DNA of 64,000 nt, from contig JAIQDT010007315.1 in NCBI GenBank assembly GCA_021521415.1, positions 1 to 64,000 on the forward strand. The letters are read 5' to 3'. The translations under genes and the position numbers were made by a program. The stretch's first letter is position 1. Each line of letters begins with the position of its first letter. Positions 11,199 through 21,900 of this stretch are shown piece by piece. Under the pieces are notes generated by a model, which was not told the DNA's origin, searched no databases, and saw nothing but the letters and a program-made list of their open reading frames with translations. The DNA is from Bidens hawaiensis. Lineage: Eukaryota > Streptophyta > Magnoliopsida > Asterales > Asteraceae.

Positions 11199-14100
11199 TT
11201 AACTAACAGATTTCAACTGTTGTTCAACCACTTGTGAATAAGTTACTGGCTTCCTAGACTTTCGTCTTAAATAAGCTGCCTGAACAATGTTTGAATTCTT
11301 GTTTTGACATATGGGCTCAGTTGGAATGAATTTTGGTTTCACTTGACCGTGTGTCTCATTGACATGAAGAATCTTCCGAGGATTCACATTAGAGAACAAA
11401 ATATGAGTATCATCAGCATACGACACAGGTCGTTTTAGGATCTCCTTGACCAATGGAATTGGCTTAGATTTGTCCTTGATAAAAGGATGAAGATTCTGAT
11501 ATTTCTGCTGACTACAATTCCTTACAACATGACCTTGTTGACCGCATAAGAAACAAGTTCGCATGTCTACATGATGATGTTGTGAAGTAATTGGAATAAA
11601 TGATGAAGACGGTTGAAGATGACTCACATTTTTAGTCATGCTCTTAGCAAACTCATCAGATGATTCAGATTTTTTCTTTAAATAAAAATCTAAATTAGAA
11701 CAGTTCGAAAAACTTTTAAGTGTATTTGTTCCTGTTGACTTCACAAAGTTAACTTTCTTAGCTTGTTTTACAAATTGTTTTGCCTTAGTCAATGGGTCAG
11801 ATTGAACTGATGTTTTTGTTTGAGCATACACACGTTCAAGTTCTTAAATTTTTGAAGTTTCATTGACAAAAACACTCTCAATAAGGCCAGGTTTGATAAT
11901 ACTTATTGGAATATCATTTCAGTGAACATCGTATCCATTCCCTTTACCTTAAAAACTCTAGCCGATGAAGACTTAGAACATGGAGGATTAATAAAAGGCA
12001 TTAAGTCCTCGTCAGAAATCTTTGGTTTAACTGACTTCTTTACCCTCACTGGTTTGGTTTTCACAGTTTCTTCCTTGTTCATTTGAGATTTGAATGAACC
12101 ATACACAGCTTCCTCAAACTCTTGAGGTTCGCAAAGAATATGATTAGAATTAGGAATGTTCTTATTCTTGTGTATAATCTCATGTTCAAACACTTCCTCA
12201 ATAATCACTTTGTCAAAATTTTCAACAAAGACCTTTTTACTTTCAACATGAGGTTTTTGAGGAGCAACTTGGGGTTTGACAATTTCAGATTTAACCAAAT
12301 TAGGTTTTTCAGAAATCACAGATTCTTTTTGAATCAAATCCTCTTCTTTTCTTGCAAAAGGATTAATTTTATAATCATTATGAAAAGGTGGTGGAATTTC
12401 AACAAAACCAATACCTTTCTTGGAATCTTTTTGTTTTCCAGATACCTCAATAATTTCATTCAACAGAAAAGATGAATTTCTAAATTTCCCCAATTTGTTC
12501 TTCAACTCAAGAACCTCATTCTCAAGCTCAGTTATCTTAGAACGATGTTTCAAAATTTCCTGAAACTTTTGGTCATTAATGGTCATTTTCACAGATAACT
12601 CGGCTTTGAGATCGTGGTTACTTGTCGACAATGCTTCAATCTTTTTTCGAGATCTCCTTTGAGATTCAAGAGATTATCGATAAGTATCCTTAAGAGAAGC
12701 AATTTCTCTTATAAGATTATCATTTTAATTTTTCAATGCTTCTAACTTAGATTTGTTAGATTCACAGTCAACACATGATGTTTTAACAACTGAAGTAGCA
12801 GAAATAGAGTTACTAACCTCATTGATCTTGGCCATACAAGCAAACATTGATTCAGAAGGCTTGTTGCAAGAGTCGTCAGAATCAGATCCAGAATCGTTAT
12901 CAGAAGACATCTCACTACCAGTAGCATCTTGACAATCTTTATGTAACCCAAACATAGCCAAATTTGCTTGAACATCATTGCATAATAACCGTTGTGACCA
13001 ATCAGTTCCATCTGCTAACATTGCTTGTGTTGTAGAAGAAGACGGTTTCTTTTCAGCATCATTTCCTCGTGGTGAAGAAGCATTTTGACTTTGACCACGA
13101 GGTCCACTGTATTCTTTCCTTGGTTTGTCACATTCCTTTGCAAAATGCCCAAATTCTTGACAATTATAACACTTTACTTTTAATTTGTCAAAACCCAACT
13201 TCTTATTTAAAGCTGGAAGATCTTTTCCGGTTCTCTGCATGAATCTTTTAACTTTACGAACGATCATAGCCATGTTCCATTTTAAATCCATGATTTCTAG
13301 ATCATCTGGATCTATCTGATCATAGTCCTCATCTGTTAAATCACTTGTAGCAATTTTACTACTTACTAAGTTTTCATATGAAGACATAAAAGCCGTCAAA
13401 AAAACAAAGTTTTGCTCAGCTTCTTCATATTAACACTAGGTGGTGTAGCAAATGGATTGGTATTAGTTGAACTTCCAGAACCACCCGAATTACCAGCAGA
13501 GTAGAAACAAACTTTTGGATCATTAAACATAGCTGATTCTTTTTCACTTGCAGCATGAGTAAGAAAAGCAGTGATTGGAGAGATCCTTGAACTAAGAGGC
13601 ATACTTCCACCATAGAAAGCTGGATCTTGATTTTCTTTGGAGTATTTTTGACACTTAAGATCATATTCTCTAGCTTCGATCTTTTGTAGAAATTCAAGTG
13701 CCGTCAAGTCTTCATTCAGAAAATAATCATTTTCTTTCAAAACCATTAGAAATGTTGAGTAGGAACTTGGAAGCACACTTTTAATAGTGTCAATTTTATC
13801 TCTTTCAGAAATTTCCATTTTCATCTTGTCCATTTCAGCAATTAAATGACTAAATCTTGTAGTCATCTCTTCAACTGTTTCTCCTTTTAATAAGTTAAAG
13901 TTTCGAAACTGAAACTTGAGCATCATTTTCTTACTCTCAGCTGTGTTTCCCATGCTTCTCATACGCAGATGTTGAAATAAAGACGCACATCTCTTGATAC
14001 TACCAACTTGATGAAAAATATTTTCTGGTAATGCCATAGTCAAAGTAGAATATGCTTTTATCTCGATTTCTAAAGCTTTCTTCTCTTCTTGTGAGTATTG

Positions 14101-14349
14101 TGAAACGGCTATAGGAGTATACCCAATAGTATCATCACCAATCATTGGTGCAACATAAACTTCATCAAGACAATATGAGCAGTCAGGATGAACAGATCCC
14201 AAATGTGCACGAAACCGAGGTTCCCACTTGGCAAAGTCACTGAACTTCATCAAACGTGGACATTTAGAATGTGAACCTATCTCGGTATCAAGTTGCAACA
14301 TCTGTTGCATCAACATATTTTGAGACGCTAATGCATATATACCAGCCAT
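11199..14349 (-). pseudogene. gag: Element A gag with two CCHC zinc knuckles (broken)
   Basis: The start codon at 14349 follows a 1.1 kb leader. The piece 13396-14349 holds a UBN2-type copia gag domain with the QFRNFNLLKGETVEEMTTRF region. The piece 12725-13399 holds the first knuckle, CYNCQEFGHFAKEC, about residues 80-93. The piece 11903-12631 is coiled-coil-rich, and 11199-11831 holds a second knuckle, CFLCGQQGHVVRNC. The frame changes near 13398, between 12725 and 12631, and between 11903 and 11831. Two widely spaced knuckles also occur in element B and seem typical of this group. Gag forms the particle and binds element RNA. Confidence 0.9.
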
Positions 14350-15451
14350 TTTTGAAAATTTAAGTGTTTAACGAATCAAAGAGTGAAATAGATTAACGAA
14401 TCAGTGAACAGTTATAGCGAATTGTGAATAGTTATAGTGAATCAATCCTTAACGAAGTTAAAACTAATCATTAACGAAGCACCTTAACGAACGAGGTGAG
14501 TGTTTTAACGAATCAAAAGTCAACTTAACGAGTCAACTTAACGAATCACGAATAAGGTTAACGAATCATCAAAAAGCGAAACAGATAACGAATAAGATGA
14601 TGGTTTAGCGAATCACAAGTCAACGTAACGAATTGACTAAACGAATCACAAAGGATTAGTTTAGCGAATCAAATGATAATCAGTCGCGAATCACTAAGAA
14701 ATACTTAGCGAATTAATATAACGAATCAACTATAGTTGATTAACGAATCACACTATAGCGAATCAGGTTGTTACAACCGTTTGTAACAAACTCTTACACC
14801 TTATGCCACGTGGCAAAGGTTGTTATGACACAAATCCCAAGAAGAACACGTGTCACACGAATCGGTTAATCTAGTTAACGAACTAGATAACACGAACCAA
14901 TAACTCACACGAATTGATAAACGAACTGGGTAGCGAATTAACACTGTTGATAACGAATCACCAAGAAACATATAGCGAATCACCAGGAAGAAGATAACGA
15001 ATTACATTCATCTTCAAATCTTCAAAACTTCAAACGAATTTCCAGAAATTTTGAAGATCAAACCCAGAAACTCAACAATACCAAATTCGTAATACAACCT
15101 CGTTACTCAACCAAAATGCACAAATAACCTAGCAATCTACTCGTAAACCAAATTTGAATCCAATACACATAACCTCGTAACCGATTAACACCTTAAACCA
15201 AATCAATTTGATCAAAAACAAACCCCTTTTTCGGACTTAAACCAAAACCAAAACCAAACCACACAAATCCAAATCAAACCTCAATCTCTCTTAATCCACA
15301 CATATCCATTACCTTAACCAACACAAATTCCATTCAATCCGTCCATAATTCAACCAAACTAAACACAAATTGATTCAAAATCAAACAAAAACCGAAAAAC
15401 TTGATAACAATAACAATTAACACATCAAATCAAGTGTAAAGAGCACCAACA
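14350..15451 (-). other. Element A leader with a one-direction motif array
   Basis: This is the 1.1 kb between PBS and gag start. From about 14370 to 15000 it holds roughly 20 copies of TAACGAA or TAGCGAA, nearly all in the same orientation, so the RNA reads UUCGUUA or UUCGCUA. 15000-15440 is a C/A-rich, motif-poor stretch. The leader is where packaging signals of retroelements usually lie. No ORF is supported. Confidence 0.75.
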
Positions 15452-15463
15452 GCTCTGATACCA
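15452..15463 (-). other. Element A primer binding site
   Basis: The minus strand reads TGGTATCAGAGC, complementary to the 3' end of plant initiator Met tRNA. It is two bases from the 5' LTR. Confidence 0.93.
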
Positions 15464-15698
15464 CTTGTTGGATCCCGGATTAACAGTCAATCAATAACAA
15501 TAAACAGATCTCAGATCTGTGAATATCCGATTACCACTATTAAAGATCTAGTTCATAGTTTACCTTGATTTAATGTTATGTATGTGTATATATTATCAAT
15601 AGATTAAACGAATAATGCTAAGGTGAAGCTTGAGAGAGAGCAATTACTGAAAACTTTTCTCTAAAAAACCACTTTATCTAAAGTGAACAGTAGTTCAC

Positions 15699-15706
15699 TA
15701 TATATA
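15699..15706 (-). promoter_or_regulatory. Element A LTR TATA box
   Basis: TATATATA in the U3 part of the 5' LTR, followed in the sense direction by a short R/U5 stretch. The motif inverted repeats lie just upstream, as expected for enhancer-like sites. Confidence 0.65.
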
Positions 15707-15715
15707 GAAGGCGAC

Positions 15716-15910
15716 CTGGTTCGCTAACATCCCCTAGCGAACCAGCTTCCCCTTCGTTACATAAATTATCATAGCGAACCACCCCCTGATTCGTTAACAT
15801 CCCCTAACGAATCAGGAGGGAATACATTATAATGTCTTAGTTCGCTAACATCCCTAGCGAACTAGACTTAACCTTAACGAACTAGTCTTAGTTCGCGAAC
15901 ATCCCTAGCG
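15716..15910. promoter_or_regulatory. Four inverted-repeat units with a shared ACATCCC(C) loop
   Basis: Each unit has arms containing TTCGCTA, TTCGTTA or TTCGCGA and their complements around an almost constant 7-8 base loop, ACATCCC(C). Arm sequences differ between units, but both arms of a unit match each other. They lie upstream of the TATA box in U3 and are repeated in the 3' LTR (1450-1660). They could be dimer-binding protein sites or RNA hairpins; the sequence alone does not decide. Confidence 0.7.
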
Positions 15911-16026
15911 AACTAGACTTAACCTTAACGAACTAGTTAACAATAAACATAAAATATTACATTAATTAATGAATAAAACATTAACGATAAATACAAAGAC
16001 TCTAGATGCAAAACCGTACACTAACA

Positions 16027-17217
16027 ACAACGAATTGCATAACGAATTGAAGCTAGTTCGTTGTTCTTCCTTAACGAATCATGATAACGAATTATTTAAT
16101 TAATCGGAGCTAATTCGTCATTCCTTCATTAACGAATCATTTCACTAATTAAGGCTAGTCCGTTAACGAATTACCTTTAATTCGTTAGTTTCTCATAACG
16201 AATTAGGGTTAGGGTTTTAGTATTCTTTTCACCCTTGTATACGCTTTTCCGGCGTCGTCTTTCCGGCGCCGTCATCGCCGGAAAACCGGGATCTTACACC
16301 ATTTACCCGTTTTTCATTCCAAACAACTTATTTATGTTAAAGTTTACATCTTTCTCACATAATAGGGTCGGATTTACTATCCTACCAAGTTTCATGCAAA
16401 ACCGACTTCGTTTACACGTCCTTTTCATAACCCGAACACTACTCGTTTTACCTGAAACGAACCAACTAACCCGTTTACTATCAAGTTCATTACTTTATCA
16501 ATAATCATGACCCGATCTATAATCCTGCCAATTTTCATGTAAATTCGTAAACGAAAAGTAAACCTTTTTAACAAAAACGTACCTTTGATGTTTATAATCT
16601 AAATCACTCGAGAGGCTCAAAACCATTTCAAATGAACTCCGATTTGAGTGGTTCAAGCGGCCATGGAACCGTCTCGTCCCGATCTACAAACCCATCAGCT
16701 CACTCTCACCGGAAACCACCTCTACAGTCGCCGGAACAGCTGAACAGTTGCCGGAAATATTCACTTTTGAGCTGCTATGGTTTTGCTGATAAAAAACGTA
16801 CTTCCCGACCTCTGATCGAAGATCTAATAGGTGGGAATATTCATTTATATACTGTGAACACTTAGTTAAAATTTGAGACCGATTCGACGGCTAGATCTTC
16901 GGGAATCGTTGTGTCTTTGTGGGTGGTTTTCTCAAAAACGGGAATTGTGTTAAGTGTGTGTTTTGATGGTGTGGGCTATGGTGTATAGATGTATGAAAAA
17001 GGAAAGGATTAGGGTTTTAAAGGGTATTTATACTCCCTTAATCCCATGGACCTTAGGCCCATTTTTCCTTTTTAGTCCATAATTAATTACATCTAATTAG
17101 CCTACTTATCCTTCCATCTTTATTGATTTACTATTTTTCTATTAACTCAAGTAAACTTTCCGGTCTTAAATAAATAATATATTAATTATTTATTCTTAGA
17201 AATTCCGGGAAGTTACA
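16027..17217 (-). mobile_element. Element E: proximal part of the Ty3/gypsy LTR
   Basis: On the minus strand the LTR starts TGTAACTTCCCGG at 17217, like the C LTR start TGTAACATCC. It runs to 16027, where A interrupts it. It shares with C the GGGCCTAAGG-type block, a TATA box (17025-17032, TATAAATA on minus), CCGGCG-rich sequence (16245-16285) and a TTCGTTA array (16030-16205). No real gene is seen. Small open frames here are on the wrong strand and match nothing I know. Confidence 0.82.
17025..17032 (-). promoter_or_regulatory. Element E LTR TATA box
   Basis: TATAAATA on the minus strand about 190 bases inside the LTR start, at a place comparable to the TATA box of C. Confidence 0.55.
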
Positions 17218-17333
17218 CTATCAAAGACAAAGGATCGAAAATGAAAAATAATATTCAGGGACCCATCGCGATGCACTATGAGTCCAAAAACACGGCCAAC
17301 GCGTAGCGCGATGGGCCGTGATGACGCATCACA

Positions 17334-17410
17334 CACGTGTCACACTCTGGTGACACATGGCAGCAGCGCAGGACACGTGGCAGACGTGTCAGGCCACGTG
17401 GCGACACGTG
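17334..17410. promoter_or_regulatory. G-box cluster in the F LTR promoter
   Basis: Four CACGTG cores lie at 17334, 17374, 17395 and 17405, with one GACGTG at about 17383, about 90-160 bases before the TATA box at 17497. The F 3' LTR keeps three (22508-22560). G-boxes bind plant bZIP and bHLH factors tied to ABA, stress and light, so the element may respond to such signals (inference). Confidence 0.7.
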
Positions 17411-17496
17411 GCATTCATACAGAAGTGGTGGCATCGCGATACGCGACGACCACATGAAGAACTCCATCGCCTATCGCGATGGAGTGTAGAATTGGC

Positions 17497-17503
17497 TATA
17501 AAA
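17497..17503 (+). promoter_or_regulatory. Element F LTR TATA box
   Basis: GGCTATAAAA downstream of the G-box cluster and followed by a CT-rich leader (CACTCTCTCTCT). The equivalent box is in the 3' LTR near 22653. Confidence 0.7.
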
Positions 17504-19170
17504 CGAGAGCCTCACGTCTCATTCCCCTCACACATTTCCACTCTCTCTCTAAAATATTTTTCTCTCTACACCGTTTTACGTACCACCGACCCGACAATCA
17601 TCACCTCATAATCTGTGTCAAATACTCGGCGTTTTCCTCGAAGTGCGTGCCGCCCAAAAGTAACCCGACATTCCGTCTCGTAATACGTGCATGACCCGGT
17701 GACACCTGAATATCGCCTCGATTTGCGTGCCAAGAAATGTGGATCAAGAATGCCTCGATAAACGTGCATATAGAGTAGAAGTGATGCCCGTATAAACTTA
17801 GGAATATTAACTCCGAATACCGTGCGAGGTAGGGGTTCTGCCTAAGTTATTATTTAATTATTATTAATGGCTTAGACCATAGTCGGAGATATAGCCGAAC
17901 ATTAATTACGATTTAGTATTATATAACTTTTCTTAAGCAAAGGTTATAGTCAAATATTATTTCTTCTTGATTAATAAACATAAGCATATATATATATACA
18001 TATATATATATTTATATATATACAAAGGGTATAGTCAAAATGATATTTCTTTATAATTAAGAAATATAATATTATACAAGAAATTATAGTTAAGAAATTA
18101 TATTTCTTCTTGAAGAAGAAACTCAGTATAGATGTTTCTTCCTGAAGAAGAAACGAGCATATAATTGGTAAATAAAGAAAAAGACTAACGGTCCAAATGT
18201 TTTATAAACAAATGATTTTATCAAGGTTAAAGATATACAAAACAAGACTAAAGGTCTAAAGCTAGATCAATGATCTAGTTATTTATACAAAGGTTATTCT
18301 CGTACTATAGGTACGTGGTAACAAAACAAGAAGCAAAATCAGAAAACAAGAATCAGTATTAGAAACTAATTATAAATAGAAAAAGGTGAATACGCCCTAA
18401 ACATTTTATAAACACTTTTAGAGTCAGAATGTTTGCATAGGATTTACGAATCCTTAAAACTTTGTGTTACAATAATAAGAAACAGATACTCTGATTAAGA
18501 GTATACATGTGTATGGATCCATTAATACATGGTGACTCGGCATTTTCCCGAGGCCATACATATCATCAACATGCCTCTGAAACTCTACGGGACTGTTCAG
18601 AGAAATGATATTGTGTATATAATTAATTGTACAAGGTACTTAGGTTAATTTGATCCCAATGTAGTTGGGTGCCTAAGTAGTCACTAAGGTGTTATTGTTG
18701 GTTTCACAAAGGTATTGAAAAGATTTTTTAGAGTCAGCGTCATTCACCAGCTGTGTGCTGACATATTTTCCAACCCATTTTATAGGAAAACAAGAAAGGT
18801 TAGAACAGACAAGCAAGAAGGAATAGAAGATTGGAGTTATAGTCATTAGATGCTATCTGGTTGCTCAGATATTTTATTTCAAAATATTATAAAGAGTTAT
18901 GTTTTCTAAAAGAAATGTATTTGAAAATTTCAAATGGGTATTTAAACCCGAATTTTCATTATAATAATATTTAAAGACTTCCGCTGAAAAGAACTTGTTT
19001 TCTCAAACATACTTTGTTAACATTAAATGGATATTTTAATCCAACATTTTATAAATGAATATTTTATATTAAAAGACTTCCGCTAAATCAAACTGCAACT
19101 ATGATATATTTACAAAACAGGTACCAACTATATGTCACACGCCTAGGCCCTAAGTCGGGATGTGACCGGT

Positions 19171-19183
19171 TGGTATCAGAGCC
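19171..19183 (+). other. Element F primer binding site
   Basis: TGGTATCAGAGCC, complementary to the 3' end of initiator Met tRNA, three bases after the LTR end. This fixes F on the plus strand. Confidence 0.93.
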
Positions 19184-19455
19184 ATCAATCTTAGCGAATT
19201 AGGTATTTAATTATACCTAGGCTTTGATTAAGGATAAGTTTTGGAAAACTTATTATACAAATATTGATTCAAACAAACTAGATACTTAGTTGAAAAGTAT
19301 CAAGAAATTATTCAAAACTAATACGGATAAGATATAAACAAAATCAATAAGATAGGAGCGTCTTCCTATCCCTAAAATCTAACCTCGCGCAGATGTCCGA
19401 TTGTCAATCTAGCTAAGGATCATGTCAACCTCGATCTGGTAAAGGTAAAGGATTT

Positions 19456-21044
19456 TTGGGAACGTCTTTTCTCCCAATTCCTATATCTAGTGATGAAAGT
19501 ACATGTCAAACAAAACTGGAGGAAGATTCAGATTCATTCGATTATAACATTCCGCTAGCTCAGATTATTCCAAATCAGAATACGTATGGAGACGCATCAA
19601 GTAGATCTAAGAAACCAATGATGTCAAGGGAAAAAGAAGTAATGACTTATCCGGAAGAATATCCTCACAGACATGAATATTTTAATTTTTCGGCAACTCA
19701 AGATCCTTACTTTGCTCACACTCAAAATGAAGAAACAATGAAGGAAATTGAAGTGGAAGAAAAAGAAATGGAAGCTAGTAAAAACATCAAGAAAGATAGC
19801 AAGATTAAGAAATTTGTCATTCGTTGGAAGAAATAAAACCTTAGTAATTGTAGAGAGCATAATTGTAACATATAGTATGCACTCTTGTAACTATAATAAG
19901 ATGAATTCTTCGGATATTGGACTTATCTTTTACAAATTTTATTGTAGTATGTCAAGAGAGGAAAGTGCAAACTCTCACAACAGTCCTCCTAAGAAAATTG
20001 TGAATGAAGAAAACGTTGAAAATAAAGATAATGAAATTTCCGCCCAATATATGGAAGGAATTCAAAAGATGATTAAGGAAGCTATCAAAGACATTTCTAT
20101 AAATCAAAGTCAACCAAAATCCAATAAGCGAAGTAAAAGTAAATCCGTATATTCAAGAAAGGAAGAGGCTCATGATAGCTCTACATATGATAATAATTCA
20201 AGGAATAAGAAACAAAAGAAACGTAAGATCCAAAAAGGATGCAACTTTAAGAACTTTAAAGTTTACAATCCTAAAGAATTTCATGGAGACTCGGATGGTA
20301 TAGCTGCTATGAGATGGCTAGAAGAACAAGAATCAGTCGTGACCATAAGCAAATGAACCGGTGAGGAAGCTATTCAGTATTCTTCACAAATGTTCAAAGG
20401 AGAAGCTCTTGAATGGTGGAACACCCTGATTCAAAAAGGGTCGAGAAACAATGTATAACTTAAGTTAGGAAACATTCAAAGGTCTTATATTTATTAAAGA
20501 AATTTTGCCCAACTGATGAAATGGATCGAATTCAAACCAAGTTATGGAATCACAAGGTTATTGGCACAAATCTTAGGGAATATAACACTAAATTCCTAGA
20601 ATATTTCCGATTGGTTCCACATTTGGTAACGCTAGAATATAATAAAGTAACTCGCTATATATATGGATTACCAAGAGAAATAAGAGACATGGTACGATCC
20701 AATATGCCAGAAACAGTTGATTCGGCAATGGAATTAGCCGGATACTTACTTAACAGTATGATAAGGAATCAAGAAGAAGAAAAGAAGAAAGACAAATAAA
20801 CCAAGAAAGCTAAAGATTTCGAGAAGTTAGAAAAAGAAGAAAGTACTCCCAAGTCAGCTTGTAAGACTTGTGGAAAGAAACATACTGGAAACTGTCGACT
20901 AGAAAATACAAACAATTGTGCATACTGCAAGAGAGCAGGACACACAATAGAAGAATGTCGTAAAAAGTTAGGAGTATGTTTTACATGTGGAGAAACGGGT
21001 TACTTTAAGACTGAATGCCCAAAAAGAAAAGCTAATCAAGATTA
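19456..21044 (+). pseudogene. gag: Element F gag, the only coding region of F (broken)
   Basis: Open frames at 19456-19836, 19748-20356 and 20521-20799, plus the following 250 bp, together resemble a Ty3/gypsy gag. A basic Lys/Ser-rich segment leads to GCNFKNFKVYNPKEFHG, the same start as the C gag domain (GCNYKSFKGCDPPKLTG). The capsid-like region follows (WWNTLI, REYNTKFLEYFRLVP, YIYGLP). About 20860-21020 encodes three knuckle-like motifs: CKTCGKKHTGNC, CAYCKRAGHTIEEC and CFTCGETGYFKTEC, the last with Tyr in place of His. Stops and frame changes break it. No protease, RT, RNase H or integrase follows before the 3' LTR. Confidence 0.82.
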
Positions 21045-21887
21045 AGGAATGACAAGATCATAACAAAGAAATGTCAGATAGATTAGTTAATTTTTGTACA
21101 TTAAATGTAACTCATTTTCAAACGAGAAGTTTTGTAAATCAAAGAAAAGCATTTAATTCCCTATGTTATAAATGAAATATTAGCATATAGATCCTGTTAA
21201 TATACAAAAAATGCTTATATTCATTACCTCTAAAGGATAGTCAGAGGTTCAACCGTTGAGATAATGTATCATCTAGGAAGATGACTAGAAAGAAAGGATA
21301 CTTTAAACATTAGAAAATGCTTAAATATACGAGGATAAGTATATTAAGGAATTTCCTATCAAACACAAGATATTCAAGGAATACAATTGATTGAATTATC
21401 TATCAACTAAGGTTGATCAAAAAGTCAAAGAAAAAGAGTTCGAAGATATTCAAGAAATGCAATCGCTAAAGTATAGCAAATAATACAAGGTTACTGATAG
21501 AATATACAGAACATCATTGATCAAGATCAAGGATAAAATAGATTCGATAGACTGAATCTAAACAACAACTTAGTGGAATAGATTCGACAGACTGAATCCA
21601 AACAACAATGTAGTTAACATCGTTAAATATTTAGAATACAAATGGTAAGGTAAATAGTTAAACACAACTGATCACTGTGTTTATCAATTTATATTTACTA
21701 ATTATATTCTGAGTTATTAACTGATTACATCATTTAAAGAAGTAAGTTAACAACAAAACCAAAACCTTAGTCATTCTGCATAAGAGATTGTAACAACAAC
21801 AACCGGATTAGATAGAATCTAATCAACAATCAAAGGTAAGAGCCATTTACACTTAAGACAACGAATCTCGAGGACGAGATTCATTTC
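21045..21887 (+). other. Element F non-coding tail
   Basis: About 0.85 kb of AT-rich sequence between gag and the polypurine tract. A short near-repeat, GATTCGACAGACTGAATC, occurs near 21542 and 21585. The block before the tract (ACGAATCTCGAGGACGAGAT) resembles the GGGGACGAAAC block before the C tract. No gene is seen. Confidence 0.6.
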
Positions 21888-21900
21888 AAGGTGGGAAGGA
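21888..21900 (+). other. Element F polypurine tract
   Basis: AAGGTGGGAAGGA directly before the LTR start TGTAACATCC at 21901. Confidence 0.85.

Larger units (their letters stand above)
1203..16026 (-). mobile_element. Element A: 14.8 kb Ty1/copia retrotransposon, SIRE-like
   Basis: The ends are TGTTGGATCC and ACTAACA, with LTRs of 557 and 561 bp. Flanks ATAAC (1198-1202) and ACAAC (16027-16031) form a target duplication with one mismatch. The initiator-Met PBS beside the right LTR and the purine tract beside the left LTR show transcription on the minus strand. The order gag, protease, integrase, RT, RNase H is that of copia. The great length and the second coding unit after pol resemble the SIRE/Maximus lineage; that placement is inferred from architecture. 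About a dozen differences separate the LTRs by eye. All of pol is broken, so the copy is not autonomous. It sits inside gypsy LTR E. Confidence 0.93.
15466..16026 (-). repeat. Element A 5' LTR
   Basis: This is the right LTR, 561 bp, in front of the PBS. TATATATA lies at 15699-15706. Directly upstream in the sense direction are inverted repeats: 15716-15745 (11-bp arms), 15785-15816 (12-bp arms CCTGATTCGTTA and complement), 15838-15864 (10-bp arms) and a less perfect one after 15880. All share the loop ACATCCC or ACATCCCC. Confidence 0.94.
17218..19167 (+). mobile_element. Element F 5' LTR (first ~500 bp lost to the left of E)
   Basis: The stretch matches the F 3' LTR pieces at 22401-22690, 34677-35131, 37076-38105 and 53785-53926 in order. 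It begins at CTATCAAA, which in the 3' LTR lies about 500 bp inside the start, so E cut this LTR here. It ends at ...GTCGGGATGTGACC, followed by a PBS. It contains a G-box cluster, a TATA box at 17497-17503, TCGCGA palindromes, an AT microsatellite near 17985-18025 and imperfect copies of GAAGAAGAAAC. No gene is seen. Confidence 0.88.

Noticed and set aside
12122..12475. 117-codon plus-strand frame opposite gag of A
   Set aside because: It is antisense to the gag coding strand and Phe/Asn-rich, typical of a shadow frame.
16235..16865. Plus-strand frames in 16235-16865
   Set aside because: They lie within gypsy LTR E, antisense to it, with no recognisable domain.
17566..17769. Open frames on either strand in the F LTR, repeated at 34710-34913
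   Set aside because: They are kept in both LTR copies only because the LTRs are homologous. They lie in the leader and match no protein I know.
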